Of a stretch of DNA of 64,000 nucleotides, positions 23,810 through 33,056 are shown in pieces. A model generated the notes under the pieces. That model saw only the letters and a program-made list of their open reading frames with translations. It did no database searches and had not been told where the DNA came from. Made by a program: the position numbers and the translations under genes. Every line of letters begins with the position of its first letter. Positions within the stretch are counted from its first letter, which is position 1. The stretch is taken from assembly GCF_000993785.3 (NCBI RefSeq), contig NZ_CP009922.3:2170001-2234000 (forward strand), read 5' to 3'. The stretch comes from Streptomyces xiamenensis (lineage in GTDB: Bacteria; Actinomycetota; Actinomycetes; Streptomycetales; Streptomycetaceae).

Positions 23810-24975
23810 ATGAGTAATCCGAGGTGGCCTACGGGGCCCGCTGACGCTCTGACAGACGTACCCGGCATCCGGGTGGGTCATGCCCAGCGAGTCGGGGACG
23901 GCTGGCTGACGGGTGTGACGGTGGTGCTGGCCCCGGAGGGCGGCGCGGTGGGCGCGGTGGATGTCCGGGGTGGCGGCCCCGGCACCCGGGAGACCGATGT
24001 CCTGGACCCCCGGAATCTCGTGGAACGGGTGGACGCCGTCGTGCTGACGGGCGGCAGCGCCTTCGGACTGGACGCCGCGTCCGGAGTGGTCGGCTGGCTG
24101 GAGGAGCACGGCCGGGGTTTCCGGATCGGCCCGCAGGCCGGTCAGGTCGTGCCGATCGTCCCGGCGGCGGTGCTGTTCGACCTGGGCCGGGGCGGCGACT
24201 GGCGCGCCCGACCGGACGCGGCCCTGGGCCGCGCCGCCGTCGAGCACGCGGCATCCCAGGAGGCCGGCCCCGGCGTGCCCGTCGCCATGGGCACGGTCGG
24301 CGCGGGCACCGGAGCCACCACCGGAGCGGGAACGGGGCGGCGGGAGGGGGAGGGGGAGGGGGAGGGCCCCCGGAGGCGTGGTTCAAGCTCAAGGGAGGGA
24401 TCGGGACGGCCAGCGCCGTGCTGCCGAACGGCATCACCGTCGCCGCGCTGGCCGCGGTCAACGCGGCCGGCTCGCCCATCGACCCCGACACCGGCGCGTT
24501 CTACGGCGATGACCCCGGCCAGTCGCTGCCGGCCCCGGCCCAGCACGCGCGGGCCCGCCGCCTGCTCGCCGAGGCCCACCGCACCAACACCGGCCACTCC
24601 CCCACCACCGCCCGGCCCCCGCTGAACACCACCCTCGCCGTGATCGCCACCGACGCCCGCCTGTCCCCCGCCCAGGCCCAGAAACTCGCCGGCACCGCGC
24701 ACGACGGACTGGCCCGGGCCATCCGCCCCGTCCACCTCATGACCGACGGCGACACCGTCTTCACCCTCGCCACGGCCACCCGCCCCCTCACCCACCCCGA
24801 CGGCACCCCACCCGACCCCGAGACCCCCATCGAGGGCGCGCTGATCCTCTCCGAACTCCTCAGCACCGGCGCCGACGTCCTCACCCGCGCCATCGTCAAG
24901 GGCGTCCGCGCGGCCACGGGAACCGACACCCCGGGCGGCCGCTACCCCGCTTACCGCGAGTTGTACGGGAACTGA
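23810..24975 (+). pseudogene. P1-family peptidase (DmpA/L-aminopeptidase-like) interrupted by a frameshift
   Basis: Two consecutive frames together encode one P1 peptidase. The first frame (from the ATG at 23810) gives ALTDVPGIRVGHAQRV, LTGGSAFGLDAASGVVGWLEE and GPGVPVAMGTVGAGTGATTG. The second (to 24975) gives FKLKGGIGTASAVLPNGITVAAL, then PLNTTLAVIATDARLSPAQAQKLA with the Asn-Thr autoprocessing site (Thr nucleophile) and the C-terminal NGVRAATG-like end. The frame changes inside a (GGGGGA)3 repeat and adjacent C5 run at 24342-24371; adding one base there joins the frames through GEGPPEAWFKLKGG. It could be a true mutation, slippage in a simple repeat, or a sequence error. Confidence 0.8.
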
Positions 24976-25181
24976 CGGAGCCGCAGGCGCGGGGACGAAC
25001 CCCGGCCTCTTACCGGCCAGTGGCTGCGCGAAGGACCAGCAGGAGCGAGTCGGCCGGCGCGACCCGAGCGCCCGACGCGCCTGCGTACCTCCATCGACAC
25101 CACGCACGAGCGGGGTTCGCCGTAGGGTTCGGGTGGGTTCTTTGGCCGATGTGGCTTCCGCGTTCAACTTCAGGACACAGC

Positions 25182-25784
25182 GTGCGTGATCAGACGATCT
25201 CCGAGTATCTGTCCCAGCTCGCCGACCGGGTGCCCGCGCCCGGCGGGGGTGCCGCCGCCGCCTTGCATGCCGCACAGGGGGCCGCCCTGCTCGGCATGGT
25301 GGCCCGCTACACCACCGGAGAGAAGTACGCCGAACACCGCGACGCCGTCGAGCGGATCATCGCGCGGACGGATACGGTGCGCTCCGCCGCCCTTCGGGTC
25401 GGGGAGGAGGACGCCGCCGCGTTCACCGCCGTCATCGACGCGTACCGGCTGCCCAAGGGCGAGCGGGCCGAGGCCGTCGCCCATGCTCTCGCCGGTGCCG
25501 CCCGGCCGCCGGCCGAGGTGGTCGGGCTGGCCCGGGCCGTCGTCGAACTCGCCACCGAGTTGCTGCCCATCGGCAACCGCAACGTCATCACCGACATCGC
25601 CGCCGCCACCGAGGCGGCCCGGGCCGCCGCCACCACCGCCCGGATCAATGTCGAGATCAACCTCGGCGGGATCAAGGACGAAGCCCTGCGCGCCGAACTG
25701 ACCGCGGTCATCGCCACCGTCGACGACATCGCCGACCGCGCCGCCCGGCTCACCGACGCCGTACGCCTGGAGATCGCCCCGTGA
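25182..25784 (+). CDS. cyclodeaminase/cyclohydrolase family protein (FchA/FTCD-C-like)
   Basis: The 200-residue, all-helical protein starts at GTG (VRDQTISEYLSQLADRVPAPGGGAAAALHAAQGAALLGMVA), with AGGA about 8 nt upstream. The PGGGAAAA motif and late NVITDIAAATEAARAAATTARINVEINL define the family, which includes methenyl-THF cyclohydrolase and formimino-THF cyclodeaminase. The GTGA overlap with folD supports a folate one-carbon role. FolD itself carries a cyclohydrolase activity, so the exact substrate is uncertain. Confidence 0.85.
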   Translation: MRDQTISEYLSQLADRVPAPGGGAAAALHAAQGAALLGMVARYTTGEKYAEHRDAVERIIARTDTVRSAALRVGEEDAAAFTAVIDAYRLPKGERAEAVAHALAGAARPPAEVVGLARAVVELATELLPIGNRNVITDIAAATEAARAAATTARINVEINLGGIKDEALRAELTAVIATVDDIADRAARLTDAVRLEIAP

Positions 25785-26635
25785 CCGACCTGTTGTCCGG
25801 CCGCGAGTACGCCGCCCGCCTGCGGGAACGTACGGCGGCGGAGGCGGCCCGCCTCGCCGCGTCCGGTACGCCGCCCCGCCTCGCCGTCGTCACGGCGACC
25901 GCCGACGAGTCCAGCGCCTGGTACGTCCGGTCCATCGCCCGGGCCGCCGAGAAGTGCGGCATCCACTGCGACATCGCCGACCTCGGCCCGCGGGCCACGC
26001 CCGCCGACATCGGCGCCCGGCTGGCCGGGCTCAGCGCCGACCACGCCACCCACGGCATCATCCTGCAGACCCCGCTCCCGCCCGGGGCCAGCGCCCAGGA
26101 GCTGGCCGCCGAGATCGCGGTCGCCAAGGACGTGGACGGCGCCAACCCGCTCTCCCTGGGCCGGCTCGCGGCCGGGCTGCCCGCCTTCGCCCCGGCCACC
26201 GCCGAGGCGGTCGTCGCCGTGCTCGACGCCCACGGGATCGAGGTGGCGGGCCGTCGTGTCGCCGTCGTCGGCCGTTCCACCGTCGTCGGCAAGCCGGCTG
26301 CCCTGCTGCTCCTGGACCGGGACGCGACGGTCACCGTCGCCCACTCCCGTACCCAGGACCTGGCCGCGCTCACCGGCGCCGCCGACATCGTCGTGGCGGC
26401 GGCCGGCTGTCCCGGGCTGATCACCGCCGACCACATCCGCCCCGGCGCGATCCTGGTCGATGTCGGCACCAACCCCACCCCGGACGGCGGGCTCACCGGC
26501 GACATCGACGCCGCTTCCGTCGACGGGCGGGCCGCGGCGCTCACCCCGGTGCCCGGCGGGGTCGGCCCGGTGACCACCGCGCTGCTGCTCCAGCACACGG
26601 TGCGGGCCGCGGCGGAGGCCAACGGCGCCGCCTGA
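25781..26635 (+). CDS. folD: bifunctional methylene-THF dehydrogenase/methenyl-THF cyclohydrolase
   Basis: The 284-residue FolD-type protein has LAVVTATADESSAWYVRSIARAAEKCGI (the substrate-binding Tyr lies in SAWYVRS) and GIILQTPLPPG. It also has AKDVDGANPLSLGRL, the Rossmann VAVVGRSTVVGKPAALLLLDRDATVTVAHSRT, and PGGVGPVTTALLLQHTV. The classical catalytic Lys of the YxxxK motif is not obvious (YVRSI), so cyclohydrolase activity might be supplied by the coupled upstream protein. It is the second gene of the pair, with a 4-nt overlap. Confidence 0.85.
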   Translation: MTDLLSGREYAARLRERTAAEAARLAASGTPPRLAVVTATADESSAWYVRSIARAAEKCGIHCDIADLGPRATPADIGARLAGLSADHATHGIILQTPLPPGASAQELAAEIAVAKDVDGANPLSLGRLAAGLPAFAPATAEAVVAVLDAHGIEVAGRRVAVVGRSTVVGKPAALLLLDRDATVTVAHSRTQDLAALTGAADIVVAAAGCPGLITADHIRPGAILVDVGTNPTPDGGLTGDIDAASVDGRAAALTPVPGGVGPVTTALLLQHTVRAAAEANGAA

Positions 26636-26644
26636 CGCACCGCC

Positions 26645-27010
26645 TCACCCGGAGCGGCGGCGCGCGGCCTCGATCTCCGCGTAGTGGCGGCGGGTCCAGG
26701 CACACAGGCCGAACACCGTCCCGCGCAGTTCGCGCCCCGCCTCGGTGAGCCGGTACTCGACACTGGGCGGGACGGTGGGGTGGACGGTGCGGTGCACCAC
26801 CGCGTCGCGTTCCAGCGCGCGCAGCGTCTGGGCGAGCATCTTGTGGCTGATGCCGGGAACCTGACGCTTGAGTTCGCTGAACCGCAGCGTCCGGTCGGCG
26901 AGCGTCTCCAGGATGAGCAGCGCCCACTTGCCGGCCACGCCGGTGAAGATCTCCCGTGCCAGGGCGGGGACCGGGTCGGGGCTCTCGGCCGTGCCGGAGG
27001 CGGTTTCCAT
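26645..27010 (-). CDS. HxlR-family winged-helix regulator
   Basis: This 121-residue regulator has the HxlR pattern: VAGKWALLILETLADRTLRFSELKRQVPGISHKMLAQTLRALERDAVVHRTVHPTVPPSVEYRLTEAGREL. It lacks the Cys typical of redox-sensing HypR types near the N-terminus. It is divergent from a small VOC protein across 103 bp, its likely target. Confidence 0.88.
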   Translation of the reverse strand: METASGTAESPDPVPALAREIFTGVAGKWALLILETLADRTLRFSELKRQVPGISHKMLAQTLRALERDAVVHRTVHPTVPPSVEYRLTEAGRELRGTVFGLCAWTRRHYAEIEAARRRSG

Positions 27011-27113
27011 CGGGTGACCTTCTCACGGAAAAGTGCGTTCTTCCAGGTCAGAGCTTACTTCCCTACGGTTACCGAGGAACGTTCGGAAACCTCACCCGTC
27101 AGGGAGCACCCGC

Positions 27114-27491
27114 ATGGCCATTCTGAAGACGTACGCCCGGCTGTGGTCCGACAGCCTCGATCGGGCCCTCCCGCTGCTGGAGCGGCTGACCGGCGCCGCC
27201 CCCGATCTGCGGGTCGGCTTCGAGTCCGTCGAGCTGGCCGCCATCGGCGACCTGCTGGTGATCGCCGGTCCGCCGGGCGAGCGGGCGAAGTACGCGCACG
27301 CCTCGGCCACGGTGGTCGTCGATGACCTGGATGAGGTGATGGCCGCCCTCGCCGGAGCAGGGGCGACCATCACCACGCCCGTCGCCCCCTCGCCGACCGG
27401 GCGTTTCCTGTACGCGCGGCACGCGGACGGGGCGGAGGTCGAGTACGTCGAGTGGGTCCCGGAGCTGGTGCGGCGGATCATCCGCCGCTGA
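27114..27491 (+). CDS. VOC-superfamily (glyoxalase/dioxygenase fold) protein
   Basis: The 125-residue single-repeat VOC protein starts at ATG with GGGAG 8 nt upstream. It shows ILKTYARLWSDSLDRALPLLERLTG, ATVVVDDLDEVMAALAGAGATI and GRFLYARHADGAEVEYVEW (late Glu ligand position). Metal ligands are incomplete, so enzymatic activity is uncertain; binding or detoxification are possible. Probably controlled by the divergent HxlR gene. Confidence 0.75.
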   Translation: MAILKTYARLWSDSLDRALPLLERLTGAAPDLRVGFESVELAAIGDLLVIAGPPGERAKYAHASATVVVDDLDEVMAALAGAGATITTPVAPSPTGRFLYARHADGAEVEYVEWVPELVRRIIRR

Positions 27492-27506
27492 CCGGCTCCG
27501 GGTCGC

Positions 27507-29570
27507 TCACGCCGAGACCGGGGCCGCGGCGGCTGCCGCGGGCGCCGTCGTACCGGCCGCTTCCGGCGCCGCCGCGGGCTTCGTGCCGCGGCGGCTCTTG
27601 AGGAGGATGACCAGGGCGGTGCTGACGGCGGTGCCCGCCGCGATCGCGATCAGGTACAGGAACGGGCTGCCGATCAGCGGGACGACGAACACCCCGCCGT
27701 GCGGCGCCCGCAGCGTGTTGTCGAAGGCCATGGTGAGCGCGCCGGTGACCGCGCCGCCCGCCATCGCGGACGGGATGACCCGCAGCGGGTCGGCGGCGGC
27801 GAACGGGATGGCTCCCTCGGAGATGAACGAGGCGCCCAGCACCCAGGCGGCCTTGCCGTTCTCCTTCTCCGTCTTGGTGAAGAGCTTGCCGCGCACGGTG
27901 GTGGCCAGCGCCATGGCCAGCGGCGGGACCATGCCGGCCGCCATCACGGTGGCCATGATCTTCAGGCTGGTGTCGCTGGGGTCGGCGACGGCGATGCCGC
28001 CGGTGGCGAAGGCGTAGGCCACCTTGTTGACCGGGCCGCCGAGGTCGAAGCACATCATCAGGCCGAGCAGCACGCCCAGCAGGACGGCGTTGCTTCCGCT
28101 GAGTCCTTCCAGCCAGTCGGTGAGGCCGGACTGGGCGGAGGCGATGGGCTTGCCGATGACGATGTACATCAGGAAGCCGACGATCGCCGACGAGATGAGC
28201 GGGATGACGACCACGGGCATGATGCCGCGCAACGGGGCCGGTACGTTGACCCGCTGGATGGCTCTCACCACCGCGCCCGCGACGAGGCCGGCGGCCAGGC
28301 CGCCGAGGAATCCGGCGTCGATGGTGATGGCGATCGCGCCGCCGACGAAGCCGGGGACCAGTCCTGGCCGGTCGGCCATGCCGTAGGCGATGTAGCCGGC
28401 GAGTACGGGGATGAGGAAGCCGAAGGCGGCGCCGCCGATCTGGAAGAGCAGGGCCGCCCAGCTGTGGGCCTCGGTCCAGACGAAGTGGTCGGCGACGGAG
28501 GGGGCGTCGCTGATCTCGTAGCCGCCGAGCGCGAAGCCGAGGGCGATCATCAGACCGCCGGCGGCGACGAACGGCACCATGTAGCTGACGCCGGTCATCA
28601 GCCACGTGCGCAGCCGGGTGCCGAAGCCGTCGCCGTTGTCGGCGGATTCGCCGGTCCGGTCCATGGGAGCCGTGGTGGGGGCGCCGGCGGGGGTCTCGGT
28701 GGCGCGCCGCCTGGCATCGGCGATGAGTTCGGCGGGGCGGTTGATGCCTGCCTTGACCCCGGCGTCGACGGTGGGTTTGCCGGCGAACCGGTCCCGTTCC
28801 CGTACCTCCACGTCGTGGGCGAAGATCACGGCGTCGGCGGCGGCGATGACAGCGGGGTCCAGGCGTTCGAAGCCGGCGGAGCCCTGGGTCTCGACGTGAA
28901 TCCGTACGCCTTCGGCCTGGGCGGCCCGTTCGAGTGACTCGGCGGCCATGTAGGTGTGGGCGATGCCGGTGGGGCAGGAGGTGACGGCGACGATCCGGAA
29001 CGGTTCCGCCCCGTCCCTGTCCGCGCCGCTGTCCGCCGCGTCGTCCGCCGTCACGCCGGTCTCGCGCGGCTCCCCCGGCGCCTCGTCCGTGGTGTCGTCC
29101 TCGGCGTCGGCGCCCTCGGCCTGCGGGTCCTCTCCCCTGATCAGGGCCGCCGCCCGCGCCGCCGAGGTCTCGGCGCGCAGCGCGTCGGTGAACTCCGCCC
29201 GCATCAGGTCGCGGGCCAGCGCGGACAGGATGCTGAGGTGGTCCTGGTCGGCGCCGGCCGGGGCGGCGATGAGGAACACGAGGGTCGCGGGGCCGTCGGC
29301 CGCGCCGAAGTCGATGCCCCGCGCGCTGCGTCCGAAGGCGAGCGTGGGCCGGGTGACGTGTGCGCTGCGGCAGTGGGGTATGCCGATGCCGCCCTCGAGC
29401 CCGGTGGGCATCTGGGCCTCGCGGGCGGCGACGTCGGCGAGGAAGCCGTCCAGGTCGGTGACGCGTCCGGCGGCGACCATGCGGCGGGCCAGGGCCCGGG
29501 CCGCTTCGTCCTTGGTGCCGGCGGTCAGGTCGAGGTCCACCAAATCAGCGGTGATCAGGGGAGTGTTCAT
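27507..29570 (-). CDS. fruA: fructose-specific PTS transporter, fused IIA-IIB-IIC
   Basis: This is a 687-residue permease. IIA (1-150) has phospho-His66 in GIGIPHCRSAHV. An acidic linker follows, then IIB (190-295) with phospho-Cys199 in VTSCPTGIAHTYMAA. IIC (about 328-665) carries the multi-helix MVPFVAAGGLMIALGFALGG, MADRPGLVPGFVGG, FDLGGPVNKVAYAFA and GASFISEGAIPFAAADP. It imports fructose as fructose-1-phosphate using phosphate from HPr. The ATG overlaps the fruK stop. It is the last gene of the fruR-fruK-fruA operon. Confidence 0.95.
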   Translation of the reverse strand: MNTPLITADLVDLDLTAGTKDEAARALARRMVAAGRVTDLDGFLADVAAREAQMPTGLEGGIGIPHCRSAHVTRPTLAFGRSARGIDFGAADGPATLVFLIAAPAGADQDHLSILSALARDLMRAEFTDALRAETSAARAAALIRGEDPQAEGADAEDDTTDEAPGEPRETGVTADDAADSGADRDGAEPFRIVAVTSCPTGIAHTYMAAESLERAAQAEGVRIHVETQGSAGFERLDPAVIAAADAVIFAHDVEVRERDRFAGKPTVDAGVKAGINRPAELIADARRRATETPAGAPTTAPMDRTGESADNGDGFGTRLRTWLMTGVSYMVPFVAAGGLMIALGFALGGYEISDAPSVADHFVWTEAHSWAALLFQIGGAAFGFLIPVLAGYIAYGMADRPGLVPGFVGGAIAITIDAGFLGGLAAGLVAGAVVRAIQRVNVPAPLRGIMPVVVIPLISSAIVGFLMYIVIGKPIASAQSGLTDWLEGLSGSNAVLLGVLLGLMMCFDLGGPVNKVAYAFATGGIAVADPSDTSLKIMATVMAAGMVPPLAMALATTVRGKLFTKTEKENGKAAWVLGASFISEGAIPFAAADPLRVIPSAMAGGAVTGALTMAFDNTLRAPHGGVFVVPLIGSPFLYLIAIAAGTAVSTALVILLKSRRGTKPAAAPEAAGTTAPAAAAAAPVSA

Positions 29571-30514
29571 CTCGTGGCTCCATCGAGGGGGCGGTCCAGC
29601 GGTACGTCGGTGGTGACGGTCACCGTCTCCGGTCGCAGGTCGTCGGGGGTGGGCATGACAGAGCCCGGGAGTTGTACGGCGGCGGCGCCGTGGGCCAGTG
29701 CGGCGGCCAGTGCGGCGGGGCCGGTGCCGCCGGCGGTGAGGAAGCCGGCGAGTGAGGCGTCCCCGGCGCCGACGTCGCTGCGGACGGCGGTGACGTGGGC
29801 GCTGCCGAAGTGGGTGCCGCTGTCGTCGACGAGCAGTTGTCCGGTGGCGCCGAGGCTGGCGAGGACGGCGCGGGCGCCGGCGGCACGCAGTTCGCCGGCG
29901 GCCTTGACGGCGTCGCCGACGGTGCTCAGGGGGCGGCCGACGGCTTCGGCGAGTTCCTCGGCGTTGGGCTTGATCACGTCGGGGCGTTCGCGCAGCGCGG
30001 CCAGCAATGCGGGTCCCGAGGTGTCGAGGGCGATGCGGGCGCCCGCCCGGTGGGTGCGGGCGACGAGGTCGGCGTACCAGTGGCTGCCGACCCCGCCGGG
30101 GAGGCTGCCGCAGCACACGGTCCAGCGTGCCCGGCCGGCGTGCCGGCGGGCGGTTTCCAGCAGGGTCTCGGTCTCGGCGGCGGTCAGCCGGGGGCCGGCG
30201 GCGTTGAGTTTGGTGAGGGTTCCGTCGGGTTCGGCGATGGAGACGTTGACGCGGGTGGAGCCGGCCACGGGGACGCCGATGACGTCGACCCCGAGTCCGG
30301 TCAGCAGGTCGGCGAGGAGCGCGCCCTCGGCGCCGCCGAGTGGCAGGACGGCGGTGGTGGGGACGCCCGCGGCGGCGACGGCGCGGGAGACGTTGACGCC
30401 TTTGCCGCCGGGGTCGACGCGGTCGGTGCCGGCGCGCAGTACGGCGCCGCGTTCCAGGGCGGGGATCTCGTAGGTGCGGTCCAGGCTGGGGTTGGGGGTG
30501 ATGGTGAGGATCAT
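29567..30514 (-). CDS. fruK: 1-phosphofructokinase
   Basis: The 315-residue PfkB-family kinase has ILTITPNPSLDRTYEI, VDPGGKGVNVSRAVAAAG, KLNAAGP and KPNAEELAEAVG, plus the C-terminal SDVGAGDASLAGFLTA with the catalytic Asp of GAGD. It phosphorylates fructose-1-phosphate from FruA to fructose-1,6-bisphosphate. ATGA overlaps lie at both ends. Confidence 0.95.
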   Translation of the reverse strand: MILTITPNPSLDRTYEIPALERGAVLRAGTDRVDPGGKGVNVSRAVAAAGVPTTAVLPLGGAEGALLADLLTGLGVDVIGVPVAGSTRVNVSIAEPDGTLTKLNAAGPRLTAAETETLLETARRHAGRARWTVCCGSLPGGVGSHWYADLVARTHRAGARIALDTSGPALLAALRERPDVIKPNAEELAEAVGRPLSTVGDAVKAAGELRAAGARAVLASLGATGQLLVDDSGTHFGSAHVTAVRSDVGAGDASLAGFLTAGGTGPAALAAALAHGAAAVQLPGSVMPTPDDLRPETVTVTTDVPLDRPLDGATR

Positions 30515-31272
30515 GCGCGGACGACCTCCGTTCCCTTGTCCTCGATGGCGCGTGCGGCGTCGTCGCTGAGGCCGGTGTCGGTGATGAGCAGGTCGACCTG
30601 TTCCAGGGTGCCGAACCGGGCGAAGTGGTCTTCGCCGTACTTGCGGGAGTCGGCGAGGAGGACGACGCGGCGGGCGGCGGAGATCTGGGCGCGTTTGACG
30701 GCGGCTTCGGCGAGGTCGACGGTGGTGAGTCCGGAGTCGGTGCCGAAGCCGTTGGTGGCGAGGAAGAGGACGTCGGCGGTGATCTCGCCATAGGCGCGCA
30801 GCGCCCAGGCGTCGACGGCGGCGCGAGTGCGGTGCCGGACGCGGCCGCCGACGATGTGGAGTTCGATGCCGGGGTGGTCGGCGAGGCGGGTGGCGAGCGG
30901 CAGGCCGTGGGTGACGACGGTGAGGGCGGCGTCCGGGGGGAGGGCGGCGGCGAGGGCGGCGGTGGTGGTGCCGGCGTCGAGGATGATGCTGCCGTCCTGG
31001 GGCAGGTGGTCCAGGGCCGCGGCGGCGATGCGTTCCTTCTCGCCGACGGCGGTGCTCTCGCGTTCGCTGAGGTCGGGTTCGAAGTCGAGGCGGCCGACGG
31101 GGATGGCGCCGCCGTGCACGCGGCGCAGGAGTCCGGCGCGGCCGAGGGCGTTGAGGTCGCGGCGGATGGTTTCGGCGGTGACCTGGAACTCGTCGGCGAG
31201 CGCGAGGACCTCGACCCGGCCGCGTTCGCGGGCGAGGTGGAGGATGGCCTGCTGCCTCTCCGGTGCGTACAT
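30511..31272 (-). CDS. fruR: DeoR/GlpR-family repressor of the fructose operon
   Basis: The 253-residue regulator has an N-terminal DeoR HTH (RQQAILHLARERGRVEVLALADEFQVTAETIRRDLNALGRAGLLRRVHGGAI). The sugar-phosphate sensor domain has ILDAGTTTAALAAAL, VVTHGLPLA, FLATNGFGTDSGLTT and LLADSRKYG. It is the first gene of the operon and is expected to autoregulate through sites in the 89-bp segment upstream (31273-31361). That segment holds repeated TGTTCGGGCG/GAACGGACG-like words. The effector is probably a fructose phosphate. Confidence 0.92.
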   Translation of the reverse strand: MYAPERQQAILHLARERGRVEVLALADEFQVTAETIRRDLNALGRAGLLRRVHGGAIPVGRLDFEPDLSERESTAVGEKERIAAAALDHLPQDGSIILDAGTTTAALAAALPPDAALTVVTHGLPLATRLADHPGIELHIVGGRVRHRTRAAVDAWALRAYGEITADVLFLATNGFGTDSGLTTVDLAEAAVKRAQISAARRVVLLADSRKYGEDHFARFGTLEQVDLLITDTGLSDDAARAIEDKGTEVVRA

Positions 31273-31361
31273 CTGTGTTTGCGTCCGTTCTACGCCCGAA
31301 CATGTGGTTTCGGCGTCAGATTACGTCCGTACTGCCGGAAAGTAAACAGATCCGGAAACGA

Positions 31362-31398
31362 ACGGACCCCCGTGGCCATCGTGGCCACGGGGGTCCGT
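31362..31398 (-). terminator. hairpin terminator after the MFS gene
   Basis: Perfect 17-bp inverted repeats (31362-31378, 31382-31398) with the 3-nt loop TCG lie 25 bp beyond the leftward MFS stop and upstream of the fru promoter region, insulating the two leftward transcripts. Confidence 0.85.
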
Positions 31399-31423
31399 AC
31401 GAACGGGCGGTGGTGTCCGCCGG

Positions 31424-32962
31424 TCAGTGCGCCAGCACCGGAACCGGCTCACCCTCCCTGCCCTCACCGGCGGGAGCGTCCTGGCCCCGCGCCGCCGAGG
31501 CGCCCTTGCCGTTGATGAGCACACCGGCGATGGTCGCGGACAGCAGCAGGATGCCGAACGCCCACCAGATGCCCCGGCTGAACCCGTGCACCTGGCCCTC
31601 CAGCGCCAGCAGCCCCTGGGCCTGCTCGCTCATGCCCACCTGGGTGCGCGCCGCGAGGTAGGAGGTGGTGGCGGAGGCGGCGATGGTGTTGAGCAGCGCC
31701 GTGCCGATGGCACCGCCGACCTGCTGCGAGGTGTTGACCATGGCGGAGGCGATCCCGGCGTCGGCCGGCTGCACCCCGCCGGTGGCCAGTTGCATGGCCG
31801 GCATCATCGCGGTGCCCAGGCCCAGGCCGATCAGCACCATCGCGGGCAGGATCAGCAGCGGGTAGGAGGTGTCCATCCCGATCTGGGTCAGCAGCAGCAT
31901 GCCGACGGCGGCGACGAGGTAGCCGGGCACCATCAGGTGGCGCGGCGGCACCCGCAGCATCAGCCGGGTGGCGATCTGCGTCGAGCCGGTGATCATGCCC
32001 GCCACCATCGGCAGGAAGGCGACGCCGGTGACCACCGGCGAGTAGCCCTTGATCAGCTGCATGTAGAAGGTGAGGAACAGGAACAGGCCGAACATCCCGA
32101 TCACCGCGATGCCGGTGGCCGCGTACGCGCCGCCGCGGTTGCGGTCGAGCACCACGCGCAGCGGCAGCAGCGGGTGCGCGACCCGTGCCTCGACCGCCAC
32201 GAACGAGGTCAGCAGCACGACGGCGGCCACGAACATGCCGATGGTGACGCCGTCGCCCCAGCCCGCTTCCTCGGCGCGGCTGAAGCCGTACACCAGGGCG
32301 ACCAGGCCGCCGGTGGCCAGAAGGACACCGGGCAGGTCGAGCGGGGAGCGGTTGCGGGAGCCCTCGGGCTCCTTGATCAGCGCGATCGCGCCGACGATGG
32401 CGACGATGGCGAAGGGGATGTTGACGTAGAAGGTCCAGCGCCAGTCGAGGTACTCGGTGAGCACCCCGCCCAGCAGCAGGCCGACGGCGCCGCCGGCGCC
32501 CGCGATGGCGCCGAAGATGCCGAACGCCTTGGCGCGTTCCTTGGCCTCGGTGAACATCACCGTGAGCAGGGAGAGCGCGGCCGGGGCCAGCAGGGCGGCG
32601 AAGACGCCCTGGAGGGCGCGGGAGGCGAACAGCAGGCCGGAGTTCTGTGCCGCGCCGCCGAGGGCGGAGGCCAGGGCGAAGCCGACCAGTCCGGTGATGA
32701 AGGCGTTGCGCCGGCCCCACAGGTCGGCGATGCGTCCGCCGAAGAGCAGCAGCCCGCCGAAGGCGAGGGCGTAGGCGGTGATGACCCACTGACGGTTGCC
32801 GTCGGACAGGCCGAGGTCCTCCTGTGCGGAGGGCAGGGCGATGTTGACGATGGTGGCGTCCAGGACGACCATCAGCTGCGCTATGGCGATGAAGGTCAGG
32901 ATGCGCCAGCGGCGCGGATCGAGCGCGCCGGGGGCCGGGCTCACGGATGCTTCCGGTGGCAT
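31424..32962 (-). CDS. MFS drug transporter, DHA2 (14-helix, EmrB/QacA-like)
   Basis: The 512-residue transporter has motif C-like and motif A signatures: LMVVLDATIVNIALPSAQEDLG (family D1 motif), GGRIADLWGRRN, and GAIAGAGGAVGLLLGGVLTEYLDWRWTFYVNIPFA. About fourteen helices are visible. It is a proton-driven exporter of unknown drug or metabolite. The TetR gene 94 bp upstream on the same strand is the likely repressor, and the two may form one transcript. Confidence 0.9.
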   Translation of the reverse strand: MPPEASVSPAPGALDPRRWRILTFIAIAQLMVVLDATIVNIALPSAQEDLGLSDGNRQWVITAYALAFGGLLLFGGRIADLWGRRNAFITGLVGFALASALGGAAQNSGLLFASRALQGVFAALLAPAALSLLTVMFTEAKERAKAFGIFGAIAGAGGAVGLLLGGVLTEYLDWRWTFYVNIPFAIVAIVGAIALIKEPEGSRNRSPLDLPGVLLATGGLVALVYGFSRAEEAGWGDGVTIGMFVAAVVLLTSFVAVEARVAHPLLPLRVVLDRNRGGAYAATGIAVIGMFGLFLFLTFYMQLIKGYSPVVTGVAFLPMVAGMITGSTQIATRLMLRVPPRHLMVPGYLVAAVGMLLLTQIGMDTSYPLLILPAMVLIGLGLGTAMMPAMQLATGGVQPADAGIASAMVNTSQQVGGAIGTALLNTIAASATTSYLAARTQVGMSEQAQGLLALEGQVHGFSRGIWWAFGILLLSATIAGVLINGKGASAARGQDAPAGEGREGEPVPVLAH

Positions 32963-33056
32963 GGGGCAGTTACCTCACGTTGTGATTCTCGGTAAAACCT
33001 GGGCAAAGAGGACTCGGCTGGGCGCACCGGGTCCGGCGGTGTCGTGACGGGGTGGA

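Noticed and set aside
27699..31515. Long Gly/Asp/Glu-rich rightward ORFs across the fructose operon
   Set aside because: Antisense shadows of fruA, fruK and fruR; GC-skewed codons create long open frames.
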